In this document: positions 24,893 through 34,622 of the stretch, in pieces
Numbering within the stretch: position 1 is the first letter of the stretch
Layout: every line of letters begins with the position of its first letter
DNA from: an uncultured Eubacteriales bacterium
GTDB taxonomy: Bacteria > Bacillota > Clostridia > Christensenellales > DTU072
Direction: 5' to 3'
Assembly: GCA_949292905.1 (NCBI GenBank)
Contig: CASFAV010000009.1
Location: forward strand, 124,001-188,000
Length of the DNA: 64,000 bases
Position numbers and translations under genes: made by a program
Notes under the pieces: model-generated
What the model was told of the DNA's origin: nothing
What the model saw: the letters and a program-made list of their open reading frames with translations, nothing else
The model's database searches: none

Positions 24893-25565
24893 GAGAATAT
24901 ATATAAAAATTAAATATAGCCTCAGAGCCGCCGCGCGCTCCCGCGAACGCCCCGACGGCATTAAAACGGATATGTTACAAAAATCCGATAGCAAAACACC
25001 CGAATTTCCGAAAATAAGCACTATTCGGTAGCTATAGCTACATAAAATTTTACGCATTATATTAAATTCCGTAACAAAAATTTCGGTGCGGAACGCGCGG
25101 AATGCACCCTCATCAACCGTCGCCGAATACGGAGTGGAAACGAAATATGCCGCTTCCCTATTGCTTGAACCGTCTGCGTCGCTCTGCCGCCGTAGTCCGA
25201 GCGCACGCCGAAAGCGCTCATTACAACGCCGTTTAAAGTAGCGCAGACTCCGTCCTCAGCGGCCGATTTACCCGCACGTGCACGTGCGGTTCTATAAACC
25301 GCTTCCGCGGTTTGTTTTTACGTCGGGTTTTTACGTTCGCAGGGAGCAGTTTACGCGGATGATCCGAACGGTATTTCGGGAATGTTTTTACGCTCTCGGC
25401 GTTACGCGCCGCTTCTCGCACGAGCGTTGACTTATCGTATTTACGCGCGGAATTATGCGCTCTTTTTTCGCTTGAAGGCGCCGAGTTAAGGACGTCTCGA
25501 CGCGCCTCCGCAGCGCTTCTTATACGGGTTTACCGATAATCGGTATGTCGCTCGCTTCGCCGCGA
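24893..25565. other. gene-free stretch with several strong inverted repeats
   Basis: About 670 bp without a convincing gene on either strand; open frames are shorter than 65 codons, lack ribosome-binding sites and look like no family. It is rich in dyads: GTAGCTATAGCTAC (25028-25041), GTCTGCG (25172-25178) pairing with CGCAGAC (25242-25248) around an inner GAGCGC/GCGCTC hairpin (25199-25219), and an 18-bp perfect palindrome at 25272-25289. A plus-strand terminator-like hairpin follows at 25296-25320. It could hold a plus-strand structured RNA, or be decayed sequence; no convincing promoter was found. Confidence 0.45.
25296..25320 (+). terminator. orphan intrinsic terminator on the plus strand
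   Basis: AAACCGC, TTCC loop, GCGGTTT, then G and five T. It is oriented to end plus-strand transcription although no plus-strand gene lies nearby, which is the main hint for a non-coding RNA upstream. Confidence 0.5.
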
Positions 25566-25613
25566 AAGGCGCTTCGGAAGCGCCTTAAAATAGCGCGCCC
25601 GTTTCGGGCGCGC
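25566..25613 (-). terminator. tandem hairpins after the 26-kb lipoprotein gene
   Basis: Two strong hairpins in succession: GCGCGCCC/GGGCGCGC (25593-25613, 5-nt loop) and AAGGCGCTTC/GAAGCGCCTT (25566-25586, 1-nt centre). Between them the minus strand reads TATTTTAA. They lie 30 nt past the stop at 25644. Confidence 0.6.
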
Positions 25614-25643
25614 GTACCGTATAATAAATACATATTCTCTGCG

Positions 25644-26405
25644 TTAGTCGTTTACCGCACTCGAGAATCGTATCGTCCCCTCCCCTACCGTAACGGTAAA
25701 GGATATCGCCTCGGGCACGTCAAGTTCGCGGTTCAGAAAATCGTTCTCGCGGATAGCGTCGGGGTAATTGTCCTTGACTTCGAGCGTATTGCCGTTCACG
25801 CTGACGGAATAGCCGTTAAATTCGTAAAACTCCACGAGTTCGTCCACGGGGTTATCGGTGAATCTCAAATCGGCGTTATTCTCTATAGTACACGAAGCGT
25901 CGCTGTTTATCGTTACGCACTCGGCGTTAGGATCCGTCAAATGCCACGGGACCATAATATAGGCGTTACTCTCTCCAAGCCACACCGCGCAAGAATATAC
26001 AGTATACAAGCTCGTACCGTCGTCGTTTTTACCGCCATAACGTATGGCAACGGAGCGCCCGTATCGGTCGGAGAGCACTTTGCCCCATATATTTTCGCCG
26101 TGAACGACGTATTCCACACCGTCGTCGGCAACCTCGTCGAGCATGGCTTTAACGGAGTCGGCTGTGGCTTTATCGGTTTTGAAGTATGCGGCGTGTTTGG
26201 TATCCCCCAAAGGTCCTCCCTTTTTCGGATATCCGCTGTCGATATGCAGGTAAAAGAAACCTTTTCTGAAAGTTAATACGGTCACGTAATCGTCCCGATT
26301 TGTCACTTTACTGCCGTCGCACGCCGTAAATATTAGCAGACATGCGCTCACGATAACTGTCGCGACAAGAAGTATTGCAGTTTTTCTATAATACGTTTTT
26401 TTCAT
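25644..26405 (-). CDS. hypothetical lipoprotein
   Basis: 253 residues from the ATG at 26405, chosen because AGAGG precedes it and the frame then opens directly with a lipoprotein signal (MKKTYYRKTAILLVATVIVS, then LLIFTAC). The mature part (about 220 residues) has alternating short strands and polar loops without a motif I recognise; segments such as YVTVLTFRKGFFYLHID and SFTVTVGEGTIRFSSA suggest a beta-rich domain. It has its own promoter and terminators and is inserted between pyrH and frr, genes that adjoin in most Firmicutes. Function unknown. Confidence 0.7.
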   Translation of the reverse strand: MKKTYYRKTAILLVATVIVSACLLIFTACDGSKVTNRDDYVTVLTFRKGFFYLHIDSGYPKKGGPLGDTKHAAYFKTDKATADSVKAMLDEVADDGVEYVVHGENIWGKVLSDRYGRSVAIRYGGKNDDGTSLYTVYSCAVWLGESNAYIMVPWHLTDPNAECVTINSDASCTIENNADLRFTDNPVDELVEFYEFNGYSVSVNGNTLEVKDNYPDAIRENDFLNRELDVPEAISFTVTVGEGTIRFSSAVND

Positions 26406-26470
26406 AACCGCCTCTCGATATCGATATAACGACAACGGCTGACGCGTTTTGTTCGGAAATATACGGAAAA

Positions 26471-26499
26471 ATTATAACATATAAATCAAGTACCGTCAA
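26471..26499 (-). promoter_or_regulatory. sigma-A promoter of the lipoprotein gene
   Basis: TTGACG (26494-26499), 17 bp, TATAAT (26471-26476). The predicted leader is about 60 nt, with AGAGG before the ATG at 26405. Confidence 0.8.
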
Positions 26500-26521
26500 T
26501 ACGGTTGCCATAAACATGAAA

Positions 26522-26542
26522 GCGGCGGGCTATGCCCGCCGC
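26522..26542 (-). terminator. terminator-like hairpin after pyrH
   Basis: GCGGCGGGC, 3-nt loop, GCCCGCCGC: a perfect 9-bp GC-rich stem 47 nt beyond the pyrH stop. Only three U follow on the minus strand, so termination may be partial. Confidence 0.5.
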
Positions 26543-26588
26543 ATCGCACGTTTAGAAACGCGTCGTATTCCGTAATTCTGTCTTAGGC

Positions 26589-27365
<777 letters not shown>

Positions 27366-28037
27366 TTATTTTTTCATGCTTGCGACAGCCGCATTGATCT
27401 CTTCTGCGAAATTATCGACTTTCTTCTCCAGCCCTTCGCCCATTTCGTAACGGGTGAAACGACGAATGGAAACTTTCTCTCCGCATTTAGCGGTGGTTTC
27501 GACGACAAGCTGTTTGATCTGCATGGAAGGCTCTCTGACGTATGCCTGCTCGAGAAGCACGTTCTCTTTGTAATAGGTTTCGATCTTGCCTTCGACGATC
27601 TTCTCTTTGACGGCGTCGGGTTTGGAAGCCATCTTCGGATCGTTGTTGATCTGCGCGAGAGCGATCTCTTTCTCGTGAGCGATCACTTCGGCGGGAACTT
27701 CTTCTTTGCTTACGTAAGTAGGTTTCGCCGCGGCGATCTGGAGAGCTACTTCGTGTACGAACTGAAGGAAGCCTTCGCCTTTTGCAACGAAGTCGGTTTC
27801 GCAGTTGACTTCGACGAGTACGCCGACTTTGCCGCCCATGTGGATATAGGAATCGACTACGCCCTGCGAAGCGATCCTGCCCGCTTTCTTTGCCGCGGTG
27901 GCGATGCCTTTCTCGCGGAGCCATTCGGTCGCTTTCTCGGCGTTACCGTCGGTAGCTTCGAGCGCTTTCTTGCAATCCATCATGCCCGCGCCGGTGCGCT
28001 GTCTTAATTCTTGTACGTCTTTAGCTGTGAATGCCAT
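27366..28037 (-). CDS. tsf: elongation factor Ts
   Basis: 223 residues, the shorter Firmicutes form. The N-terminal UBA-like motif VQELRQRTGAGMMDCKKAL, the EF-Tu-contact segment CETDFVAKGEGF and the following dimerisation subdomains are typical. It is the nucleotide exchange factor for EF-Tu. GGAGAGG lies upstream of the ATG; it is 30 nt after rpsB, the universal pairing, and is followed immediately by a strong terminator. Confidence 0.97.
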   Translation of the reverse strand: MAFTAKDVQELRQRTGAGMMDCKKALEATDGNAEKATEWLREKGIATAAKKAGRIASQGVVDSYIHMGGKVGVLVEVNCETDFVAKGEGFLQFVHEVALQIAAAKPTYVSKEEVPAEVIAHEKEIALAQINNDPKMASKPDAVKEKIVEGKIETYYKENVLLEQAYVREPSMQIKQLVVETTAKCGEKVSIRRFTRYEMGEGLEKKVDNFAEEINAAVASMKK

Positions 28038-28067
28038 ATACTTTACCTCTCCTGATTTTCCTATTGA

Positions 28068-28838
28068 TTATGCGTCGGCGCCTTCTTCGGCGGTGGCGGT
28101 CTCTTCCGCTTCTGCCGCTTCTACGGGCTCCGCGTCTTTATCGCTTACGTATTCGGCGCCTTCTTTGGCGGCTATAACGGCGTCTGCCATGATGCTTGCG
28201 ATGAGCTTGACGGCACGGATAGCGTCGTCGTTGCCGGGGATCACGTAATCGACGAGCTCGGGATCGCAGTTGGTGTCTACGAGGCCTACGATCGGGATAC
28301 CGAGCGCGCGGGCTTCTTTGACCGCGATGTGCTCGATCTTAAGGTCCACTACGAACAGCGCGCCGGGAAGAGTACGCATGTTCTTGATACCGCCGAGGTT
28401 CTTCTCGAGAGTGTCGCGTTCGGCTTTGAGCTTGATGACTTCCTTCTTGGGAAGAAGCTCGAATTCGCCGATGGCTTCCATCTGATTGAGCTTGTTGAGT
28501 TTGTCGATACGGGTGCGGATGGTCTGGAAATTGGTAAGCGTGCCGCCCAACCATCTCTGGTTCATATAGAACATGCCGCAACGTTCCGCTTCGGACTGTA
28601 TGGCGTCCTGCGCCTGCTTCTTCTTACCGACGAAAAGTACGCTCTTGCCTTCGGATACCGTCTTGTGTATGAACTTATAGGCTTCCTCTATAAGATCGAC
28701 GGTGAGCTGAAGATCGATGATATGGATCTCGTTCCTGGCGTCATAGATGTATTTCGCCATTTTGGGGTTCCATTTTTTGGTCTGGTGTCCGAAGTGGACG
28801 CCCGCTTCGAGAAGCTGCTTCATTGTGACAACTGCCAT
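28068..28838 (-). CDS. rpsB: 30S ribosomal protein S2
   Basis: 256 residues. It starts [20 protein letters not shown] and has [24 protein letters not shown] and the C-terminal [23 protein letters not shown], all diagnostic of S2. The last 25 residues are acidic and Ala-rich, as in many Clostridia. AGGAGG lies 8 nt before the ATG. It is first in the rpsB-tsf unit and has a leader of about 100 nt with several stems that may be an autoregulatory site. Confidence 0.98.
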   Translation of the reverse strand: MAVVTMKQLLEAGVHFGHQTKKWNPKMAKYIYDARNEIHIIDLQLTVDLIEEAYKFIHKTVSEGKSVLFVGKKKQAQDAIQSEAERCGMFYMNQRWLGGTLTNFQTIRTRIDKLNKLNQMEAIGEFELLPKKEVIKLKAERDTLEKNLGGIKNMRTLPGALFVVDLKIEHIAVKEARALGIPIVGLVDTNCDPELVDYVIPGNDDAIRAVKLIASIMADAVIAAKEGAEYVSDKDAEPVEAAEAEETATAEEGADA

Positions 28839-28936
28839 TTGTAAATCCTCCTGTGTTTTTATTCCTCCCCGCGTTTCTTCGCGTAGAGCGACCTTATAGG
28901 CAACCGCTCCGCGCTCCGCACGGGTGCGTTATGGCG
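28839..28936 (-). promoter_or_regulatory. structured rpsB leader, candidate S2 autoregulatory element
   Basis: The roughly 98-nt leader between the predicted start site and the rpsB ATG contains nested stems: GAGCG...CGCTC around GTTGCCTATAAGGT, and ACGCG with CGCG(G) around AAGAAA, followed by GGGGAGGAA and then the true AGGAGG. S2 leaders are known autoregulatory structures in other bacteria; correspondence to those is inferred, not shown. Confidence 0.4.
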
Positions 28937-28942
28937 TATGAT

Positions 28943-28972
28943 ATGATAGCATACCGGAAGTATATTTTGCAA
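28943..28972 (-). promoter_or_regulatory. sigma-A promoter of rpsB-tsf
   Basis: TTGCAA (28967-28972), 18 bp, TATCAT (28943-28948) with TG just upstream of the -10. It is the only good promoter upstream of rpsB. Confidence 0.6.
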
Positions 28973-29041
28973 ATACTTTCGGGCTAAATATTTTATATTT
29001 TTAATATAAATGCGATACGATGGCGGCGCGCACGCAAAATG

Positions 29042-30520
29042 TCACCATCGGTAGCCGCTCTTACCTTTCCTGCGACGGCGTTTTGCGGCTTCGATATCCT
29101 TCTTGTCGTTGTAATAACTCACCTTGGAAGCTATCAGAAGCAATATAAAGAACAATACTACCGCTCCCACCACTATGAGCCAGACTATGAGCGTTTGGGA
29201 GTCGCGGTAAATTATAACGGTACCTTCCGCGGCATAGGCGTTGAATTTGAGAGTGCCGTTGGCGTATTCGTAATTGGTTATCTTGGTAACGCCGCCATGC
29301 GAGTCCATGAATACGATGAAATATTCTTTGGAAGAATCGAGAGTAACGTTATGGAAAGTGAGGGTAGCGTATTCTATCCTGCCTTCCTCGCCCTCTTTGA
29401 GCGAATCCTGACGCATACCGCCGCTCACGGCGCTTATCGCGAAAATATGCTCCGGAGTCGCCATGAAATTAGCCATACGGTATTTGTTGACGGTGTCGTC
29501 GATATTCTTTCCTTCCTCTCCGTCGGGATCTACGACTCTTCCGGTATAAGAGGTGCCGGGAGCGAATACGCCTGAAAAATCTATGGTCACGGCAGAAGCT
29601 TCGATCCCGCCGGAAGCGGTACGCGAATTGATGGTAAGGCTACCCTGCTCGTAAGTAAAATCGTAATTATCCGCTTTGCCGCCTGAAGGCATTACGGTAT
29701 GCACGCCCACTTCGGTCGCAGAAGTGCGCACTACGGGCATTTCTTCTATCACGGAAACGTTCTCGTTATTAACGAATCCGCTTACGGTCACGGTAAGCTC
29801 GGGCTCTCTGCCCTCCGTGACCGACACGTCGTCCGCTTTGGCGACGAGAGTGCGCTTGGTGATCGTGAGCGTCTTGTTGCCGTTAAGGTCGGTGACCGTG
29901 CCCACTTTGTAATTGGGGTTGTCAAGCGCAAAGGTCATGTCGTAGGTGTCAGCTGCGACGGGGCGCTCGCCTGCGGCGAGCGTGTGGAAAGAACCGGTAT
30001 AGGTAACTATGACGTTGACGGAATTCTCGTCTCCTATGCAAATGCCGAGCGGCGAAACGTTACGCGAAAAACTCGCGCCGTTATAGGTGTAAGATGCGGA
30101 GCCGCTGACTTCTATTTCGAGCGGCTTTGGGGAAATGACGTACTCGTATTCGGCATAAGTACCTTCGCCGGATGCGCCGTTCACGCTCACGACGGCAGAA
30201 TAAACGCCGGCTTTGACGGGAGCGATAGTGCTTCCCAAGGCGTAATCTTCGAGTTCCGCACAGGTATAAGTGACGGTATAAGCGTCGGAAGAAAGTATCG
30301 CGCCGTTCTGCTTGACGGTGACGGGAAGCGGTTGTTGCGCCGCGCTATAAGGGACGTCGAGTTTGCTGTGATCCGCTTCGAAAGAGTATTCGCCTTCCGC
30401 ATTCGCCGTAAAAGCTTTCGGAGCGGCGAATTCGGCGAATAAAAACGCGCAACACAATATCGCGACGAGCGCCGCCGCGACGGAAACGATTATCCCTACC
30501 GATCTTACTGACGAGTTCAT
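29042..30520 (-). CDS. MBG-domain cell-surface protein with C-terminal membrane anchor
   Basis: 492 residues from the ATG at 30520. A signal/anchor (about 6-32), then repeated immunoglobulin-like MBG-type domains in which strands end YEYVISPKPLEIEV, KTLTITKRTLVAKADDV and YEQGSLTI (about 45-300). A unique domain (300-435) follows, then one membrane segment (about 445-467) and a basic tail rich in Lys/Arg. This layout suits a surface protein held by its C-terminus, without an LPXTG signal; ligand unknown. Three upstream in-frame starts exist (GTG 30538, ATG 30526), but the promoter -10 covers that region, pointing to the ATG at 30520 and an almost leaderless mRNA. Confidence 0.75.
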   Translation of the reverse strand: MNSSVRSVGIIVSVAAALVAILCCAFLFAEFAAPKAFTANAEGEYSFEADHSKLDVPYSAAQQPLPVTVKQNGAILSSDAYTVTYTCAELEDYALGSTIAPVKAGVYSAVVSVNGASGEGTYAEYEYVISPKPLEIEVSGSASYTYNGASFSRNVSPLGICIGDENSVNVIVTYTGSFHTLAAGERPVAADTYDMTFALDNPNYKVGTVTDLNGNKTLTITKRTLVAKADDVSVTEGREPELTVTVSGFVNNENVSVIEEMPVVRTSATEVGVHTVMPSGGKADNYDFTYEQGSLTINSRTASGGIEASAVTIDFSGVFAPGTSYTGRVVDPDGEEGKNIDDTVNKYRMANFMATPEHIFAISAVSGGMRQDSLKEGEEGRIEYATLTFHNVTLDSSKEYFIVFMDSHGGVTKITNYEYANGTLKFNAYAAEGTVIIYRDSQTLIVWLIVVGAVVLFFILLLIASKVSYYNDKKDIEAAKRRRRKGKSGYRW

Positions 30521-30528
30521 ACACATAT

Positions 30529-30557
30529 ACGATAACACATACCGCGCGCGTTTTCAA
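30529..30557 (-). promoter_or_regulatory. candidate sigma-A promoter of the MBG surface-protein gene
   Basis: TTGAAA (30552-30557), 17 bp, TATCGT (30529-30534), 8 nt before the ATG at 30520. The -10 is weaker than the others described here. Confidence 0.5.
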
Positions 30558-30649
30558 GGGGGAAATGCGCCGTTACGCCTAAAAAAATTATTTCCTGACG
30601 TGCGACGCGCATACGCGAAAGGCGAATTTGCGTTACTGATTCCCGAGCG

Positions 30650-31309
30650 CTACTCAACTCTTACGCCGACTATGGTCACGAGAGGATAAGGGAAAGTATT
30701 GAAACCGCTTCCCGCGTTCACGTAAGCGCTTTCGCCGAGCGCGGCGATATTTTTAAGACTTTCCTCGTCCGAGGCTTTGCCGAAAGCGGCGTATTCGCCG
30801 TCCCAGCTCGGATAGCTTCCCACGCAGATAAAGAATTGCGAAGTTGCGGAATCGGGATCGGAAGTGCGCGCCATGGAGATAACGCCCGCTTCGTGAGCTA
30901 TATCGTTGGCAGTCCAGCCGTTGGAAGCGAATTCGCCTTTAATGGGCGCGGGTTCGCCTTCGGGGTATTCGAGCGAAAGCCCTTTGTCGGTCTCGATTAT
31001 CTTATAGCCGCCTCCCTGGATACAGCCTCCCGGCACCACCCTGTGGAAGGCGAGTCCGTCGTAGAAGCCCGAATTGGCAAGCTTGGTGAAATTCTCCACC
31101 GTGATCGGCGCTTTGTCGGGATAAAGCTCTATGCGCACGTTAAGAGACTCGCCGTTCTGCGCTTTGATAACGAAAGTCGTTACGGGATTTTTATTCATAT
31201 CCTCTTTCTCCTTTTCTTTACAGCCGAAAGCGGTCGCGGCGATCAATATTACCGTCGCGATAAGCAATACGGTCGCCGCTATGCGGCGCGCGAGATCATT
31301 CTTCCTCAC
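30650..31309 (-). CDS. cyclophilin-type peptidyl-prolyl isomerase lipoprotein
   Basis: 219 residues: a lipoprotein signal ending LIAATAFGC (Cys30), a short Lys/Glu linker, and a cyclophilin domain (about 43-215). Family motifs include PDKAPITVENFTKLANSGFYDGLAFHRVV (shown in part as YDGLAFHRV), GGCIQGGG and SATSQFFICV. It would fold exported proteins at the outer face of the membrane. The start is a GTG 14 nt inside the DUF1292 gene, implying coupling; there is no strong ribosome-binding site. Charged residues after the Cys are typical of a flexible tether. Confidence 0.87.
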   Translation of the reverse strand: MRKNDLARRIAATVLLIATVILIAATAFGCKEKEKEDMNKNPVTTFVIKAQNGESLNVRIELYPDKAPITVENFTKLANSGFYDGLAFHRVVPGGCIQGGGYKIIETDKGLSLEYPEGEPAPIKGEFASNGWTANDIAHEAGVISMARTSDPDSATSQFFICVGSYPSWDGEYAAFGKASDEESLKNIAALGESAYVNAGSGFNTFPYPLVTIVGVRVE

Positions 31310-31649
31310 TGCCGTCGCAATGCACGCCGTAGCGCTTGAAGTACTCGTCGTCGAATGCCGCGAAAGCCGCTTCTATCTCTTCGTCGTCCTCCACGGGCAG
31401 GAAACGTTCGTTTCCGTCGTCGTCCCACTGCACTTCGTTGATGAGCAGATCCCCTTCGTCGAAGCCTTCGATAGTTTCCACGGGTTCGAGATAAGCGTAA
31501 GTTTTATCGCCCACTTCGAGCATCGCGAGCAGCGAAAATTCCGCTTCTTCTCCCGTTTCCTCGTTCACGAGTACGATAACTTCTTCTTCCTCTTCGAGAT
31601 CTTCTATCTCTTCGGGTTTAAGGTTCTTGTCTTTTTCTTTTTCGCTCAT
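31296..31649 (-). CDS. yrzB: DUF1292 (YrzB-type) acidic protein
   Basis: 117 residues, very acidic. After an EDLEEEEE stretch comes the DUF1292 core VIVLVNEETGEEAEFSLLAMLEVGDKTYAYLEPV. The function of the family is unknown; in Firmicutes the gene almost always lies next to ruvX (yqgF), as here. AAGGAG precedes the ATG. Its end overlaps the cyclophilin gene by 14 nt. Confidence 0.87.
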   Translation of the reverse strand: MSEKEKDKNLKPEEIEDLEEEEEVIVLVNEETGEEAEFSLLAMLEVGDKTYAYLEPVETIEGFDEGDLLINEVQWDDDGNERFLPVEDDEEIEAAFAAFDDEYFKRYGVHCDGSEEE

Positions 31650-31704
31650 GTCGGGTTCTCCTTTAATTGCGATGAATTATATTTATATCGGTTCGATATC
31701 GATT

Positions 31705-32118
31705 CTATCGGTGAGAATCGAGAAACGCCTGTAAAATAAGCGTAGCCGCCACTTTGTCTATGACTTTTTTGCGTTTTTCGCGCCGCACGCCTCCCTGTAT
31801 AAGCATACGCTCCGCCTGCACGGTGGTAAGCCTCTCGTCCTGGAATCTGACCGGAACGTCGCCGAGATAAGCTTTGAGTTCTTCCGCGAAAGCGCGCGTG
31901 AGCTCCGCCCTCGCCCCTTCCGTGCCGTCCATATTGACGGGTAGTCCCACCACCACTTCGTCCACGTCGTGCGCTTTGACGAAAGCCGCTATGTATTCGT
32001 AGTCGGCGTTGCCGCCCTTACGCACGTATGTTTCGTAGCCCGAAGCTATTATTCCCATTATGTCGCTCGTGGCGATACCTATACGGACGTCGCCGACGTC
32101 CAATGCGAGTTTACGCAT
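31705..32118 (-). CDS. ruvX: RuvX/YqgF-family Holliday-junction resolvase-like nuclease
   Basis: 137 residues with an RNase H-like fold: LALDVGDVRIGIA with the first acidic residue, VVGLPVNMDGTEGARA, FQDERLTTVQAERMLI and the ending KVAATLILQAFLD. Work on the family points to roles in 16S/23S rRNA 5' processing as well as junction resolution; which applies here is undetermined. GGAGG lies 6-7 nt upstream of the ATG, and the ABC permease stop is 2 nt away, so it is read from the ABC operon. Confidence 0.92.
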   Translation of the reverse strand: MRKLALDVGDVRIGIATSDIMGIIASGYETYVRKGGNADYEYIAAFVKAHDVDEVVVGLPVNMDGTEGARAELTRAFAEELKAYLGDVPVRFQDERLTTVQAERMLIQGGVRREKRKKVIDKVAATLILQAFLDSHR

Positions 32119-32120
32119 CG

Positions 32121-33848
32121 CTAACCTCCTATCTCGTCAAAGAGTTTCTGCGGTTCGGCGGTAAGCTTACCGAAAGCGAGCACCGCTATTATTATCGGCG
32201 GCACGAGAGCCGCGCCGAAGAATATTCCCGTAACGGCGTAGGCGTTCCCTCCCACTTTGAGCGCTCCGAGCACGCACGCGAATACCGCGTAAACAAGTCC
32301 CACCGCGAGATTGATTAACATCGGTTTGACGAGACGCTTGTTGTTCTTGGATATCTCGCTGATGTTGTTCCAAGTATAATTAGGATTTTTGAGGTCGTTA
32401 TAGAGCAACATGCAATTCGAAGCGAAGCTTCCCGCAAGCATAAGGAGCGGGAACAAAACTATCGCCACGGGATTATATATTCCCGTACAGAACGGGAACG
32501 CGACCGCCATGAATAGCGCGGAAATCACGCTCACCACGGTAGCGAAAGCGAGTTTTGAATACACTATGACTTTCGCAGAAACGGGCAAAGTCTTGAGATA
32601 CAAGAGGTTCTTCCCCTCTCTGGAGAAGCCTATAGACGAAACGGGATTGGAGGAAGCGCTTACGAGGAAGCAGACGTAAGTAATCATACCTACTACCATC
32701 ATATTTACTCCGTCCACGGTGAACGTGTCGAACTCCTCGCCGCCCGAATACACGAATCTGAAAAACACCATCATGACCGCGGGAAGAACGAGCGTAAGGA
32801 TGACGTTCATAAGGAGCACGGGCGTATTCAATAAGGTCTTGAATTCCTTGATAACGAACGCCGAGTAAGCCGAACGCTTTACGCCGGGCAAAGCGACCGA
32901 ATCGAACGAGGATCTGCTTCTGCGTTTACCGCCCGCGCTACGGGCGAAGCCTTCTTCGCTCGCAAGAGAAAAGAAGATCCCGACGAAGAAAGTCAGCGCG
33001 AGAAGCGCGACAACGCCCGCGGCTACGCCGCAGGCGATGAGGATGCCCTTCGTCGAGAGCTTTAATCCCGTCATGAGCGCCACGAGCGGAAGGTTCATAA
33101 CGCCGACTTCCTTGATCGTTTTGAGCGCGCTCACGGCTCCGCCGCCGAGCATTTCTCCGGGTTCGGTCGCGTTGAGCCCTATTATCATTGCGAAATACAG
33201 GGCTATGAAAGCGCCGTACAGTACCGTCATCGCGAGAGCCTGACCGACTTTATGTCGTCTGAATATTGCCGCAAGCCTCATAAGCGGTACCGATATAAGC
33301 GATATTATCGCAAGCGGGACTATCGGCGCGACAAACGCGGCAACCACGCACAGCGGATAATAATACCACGGGAGCGCAAAGCCGCTCGAAGCCGCCACTA
33401 TACCGACGGTAACGGTAGTCGGTATGACGAAAAGCGCCGAGATAAACAGTTCTCCGAAATACGCCACGGTGAATTTTGCGGAAAAGACCACCGCTCTGCG
33501 GAAAGGCATGGGCGCGAGGATCGCGTTGTCTTTGGAAAAATAAAGATTGCTCGTGACCGTGAGTATCCCGAAAAAGAATATTATCAGTTGCGCCGCCGTG
33601 AGAAAAACGTAGATAACTTCGTCGTAAAGCCCGCTCTTGAAGGCGGACGAAGCGAGCGAAAGCGCGATACCTATTTCGAACGCGACGAAAGCGATGATAC
33701 CGAAGATCGCCGCAACGGCTATCCCGACGCTCTTGGCTCGGTCTTTGGACGTTTTGATACGGTTGCGCCTTGCGCGCAAAATATTATACAAGTTATTGCG
33801 TACGAGAGTCTTGACGAGGACGCCGTACTGTCTGAAACCCTCTTTCAT
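32121..33848 (-). CDS. ABC-2-type exporter permease
   Basis: 575 residues with about twelve predicted membrane segments in two halves (100-310 and 345-565) and a long N-terminal cytoplasmic part, like the YthP/EcsB-type half of ABC exporters with large integral subunits. There is no substrate-specific motif. It starts inside the ATPase gene stop (ATGA), so the two form one transporter. It belongs to a small family often annotated as a putative ABC exporter; the cargo is unknown. Confidence 0.8.
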   Translation of the reverse strand: MKEGFRQYGVLVKTLVRNNLYNILRARRNRIKTSKDRAKSVGIAVAAIFGIIAFVAFEIGIALSLASSAFKSGLYDEVIYVFLTAAQLIIFFFGILTVTSNLYFSKDNAILAPMPFRRAVVFSAKFTVAYFGELFISALFVIPTTVTVGIVAASSGFALPWYYYPLCVVAAFVAPIVPLAIISLISVPLMRLAAIFRRHKVGQALAMTVLYGAFIALYFAMIIGLNATEPGEMLGGGAVSALKTIKEVGVMNLPLVALMTGLKLSTKGILIACGVAAGVVALLALTFFVGIFFSLASEEGFARSAGGKRRSRSSFDSVALPGVKRSAYSAFVIKEFKTLLNTPVLLMNVILTLVLPAVMMVFFRFVYSGGEEFDTFTVDGVNMMVVGMITYVCFLVSASSNPVSSIGFSREGKNLLYLKTLPVSAKVIVYSKLAFATVVSVISALFMAVAFPFCTGIYNPVAIVLFPLLMLAGSFASNCMLLYNDLKNPNYTWNNISEISKNNKRLVKPMLINLAVGLVYAVFACVLGALKVGGNAYAVTGIFFGAALVPPIIIAVLAFGKLTAEPQKLFDEIGG

Positions 33849-34606
33849 ATTCCCCCGTGCGCCTCGGAAACCGAATGCTCCGTTTCCGCTCCCGTAAGTT
33901 TAAGGAAAAGCTCCTCGAGCGAAAGATCGCTCCTCTTCTCCTTGAGTTCCTGCATGTCGCAGACTGCGATTATCTTGCCTTCGTTTATTATTGCCACGCG
34001 ATCGCATATTTTCTCGACCACGTCCAGGACGTGCGAAGAGAAAAACACGGTCTTGCCGGCGTCAGCGTACTCGCGCATGAGCTGTTTGAGGTTATAGCTC
34101 GACGCTGGATCGAGCCCCATCATCGGTTCGTCGAGAACGAATACCTCGGGATCGTGCACGAGCGCGGAGATTATCGATATTTTTTGCTTCATACCGTGAG
34201 AGTAGGAGGACACGGAGTCGTCGAGCTTATCCTTGAGCCCGAATATTTCCGCAAGGCGTTCCGTTTCGCTTTCGCGTTTTTCGGCGGAAACTCCGAATAC
34301 GTCCGCCACGAAATATACGTACTGCCTCCCGGTCAGTCCTTCGTAAAGAACGTGTTCGTCGGGAACGTAGCCTATTTTGCGTTTGGCTTCCACTGGATCG
34401 GCTTTCACGTCGGTGCCGCATATACGTATGGCGCCTTCGCCGAAATTGAGCATTCCCGTAAGACATTTGATAGTCGTGGACTTTCCCGCGCCGTTGGGTC
34501 CGAGAAAGCCGAATATTTCGCCGTTATTCACGGTGAAGGAAACTCCGTCGACGGCTTTACGCCCCGAACCGGAGTATACTTTGGTCAGATTGTCGATTTC
34601 TATCAT
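33845..34606 (-). CDS. ABC transporter ATP-binding protein
   Basis: 253 residues. Walker [11 protein letters not shown]-loop region YVPDE, signature SYSHGMKQK, Walker [13 protein letters not shown] and the His-switch SSHVLD are all present, so the ATPase should be active. The signature with YSHGMKQK is typical of the ABC-2 exporter ATPases. Its partner is the permease overlapping by 4 nt. Between it and rubrerythrin lies an 11-bp inverted repeat (34623-34653); the ribosome-binding site is weak. Confidence 0.93.
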   Translation of the reverse strand: MIEIDNLTKVYSGSGRKAVDGVSFTVNNGEIFGFLGPNGAGKSTTIKCLTGMLNFGEGAIRICGTDVKADPVEAKRKIGYVPDEHVLYEGLTGRQYVYFVADVFGVSAEKRESETERLAEIFGLKDKLDDSVSSYSHGMKQKISIISALVHDPEVFVLDEPMMGLDPASSYNLKQLMREYADAGKTVFFSSHVLDVVEKICDRVAIINEGKIIAVCDMQELKEKRSDLSLEELFLKLTGAETEHSVSEAHGGI

Positions 34607-34622
34607 AGTTGTCGCACCGAGG

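Noticed and set aside
24866-25057. A 63-codon minus-strand frame covering the frr promoter
   Set aside because: Its ATG lies in an AT-rich run without ribosome-binding site, it spans the frr promoter and the protein resembles nothing.
25272-25289. 18-bp perfect palindrome as a phage or element attachment site
   Set aside because: No integrase, transposase or second copy is in the window.
25233-25421. A 62-codon minus-strand frame in the gene-free stretch
   Set aside because: Arg/Lys-rich, crosses the palindrome and the plus-strand terminator, no ribosome-binding site; better explained as non-coding.
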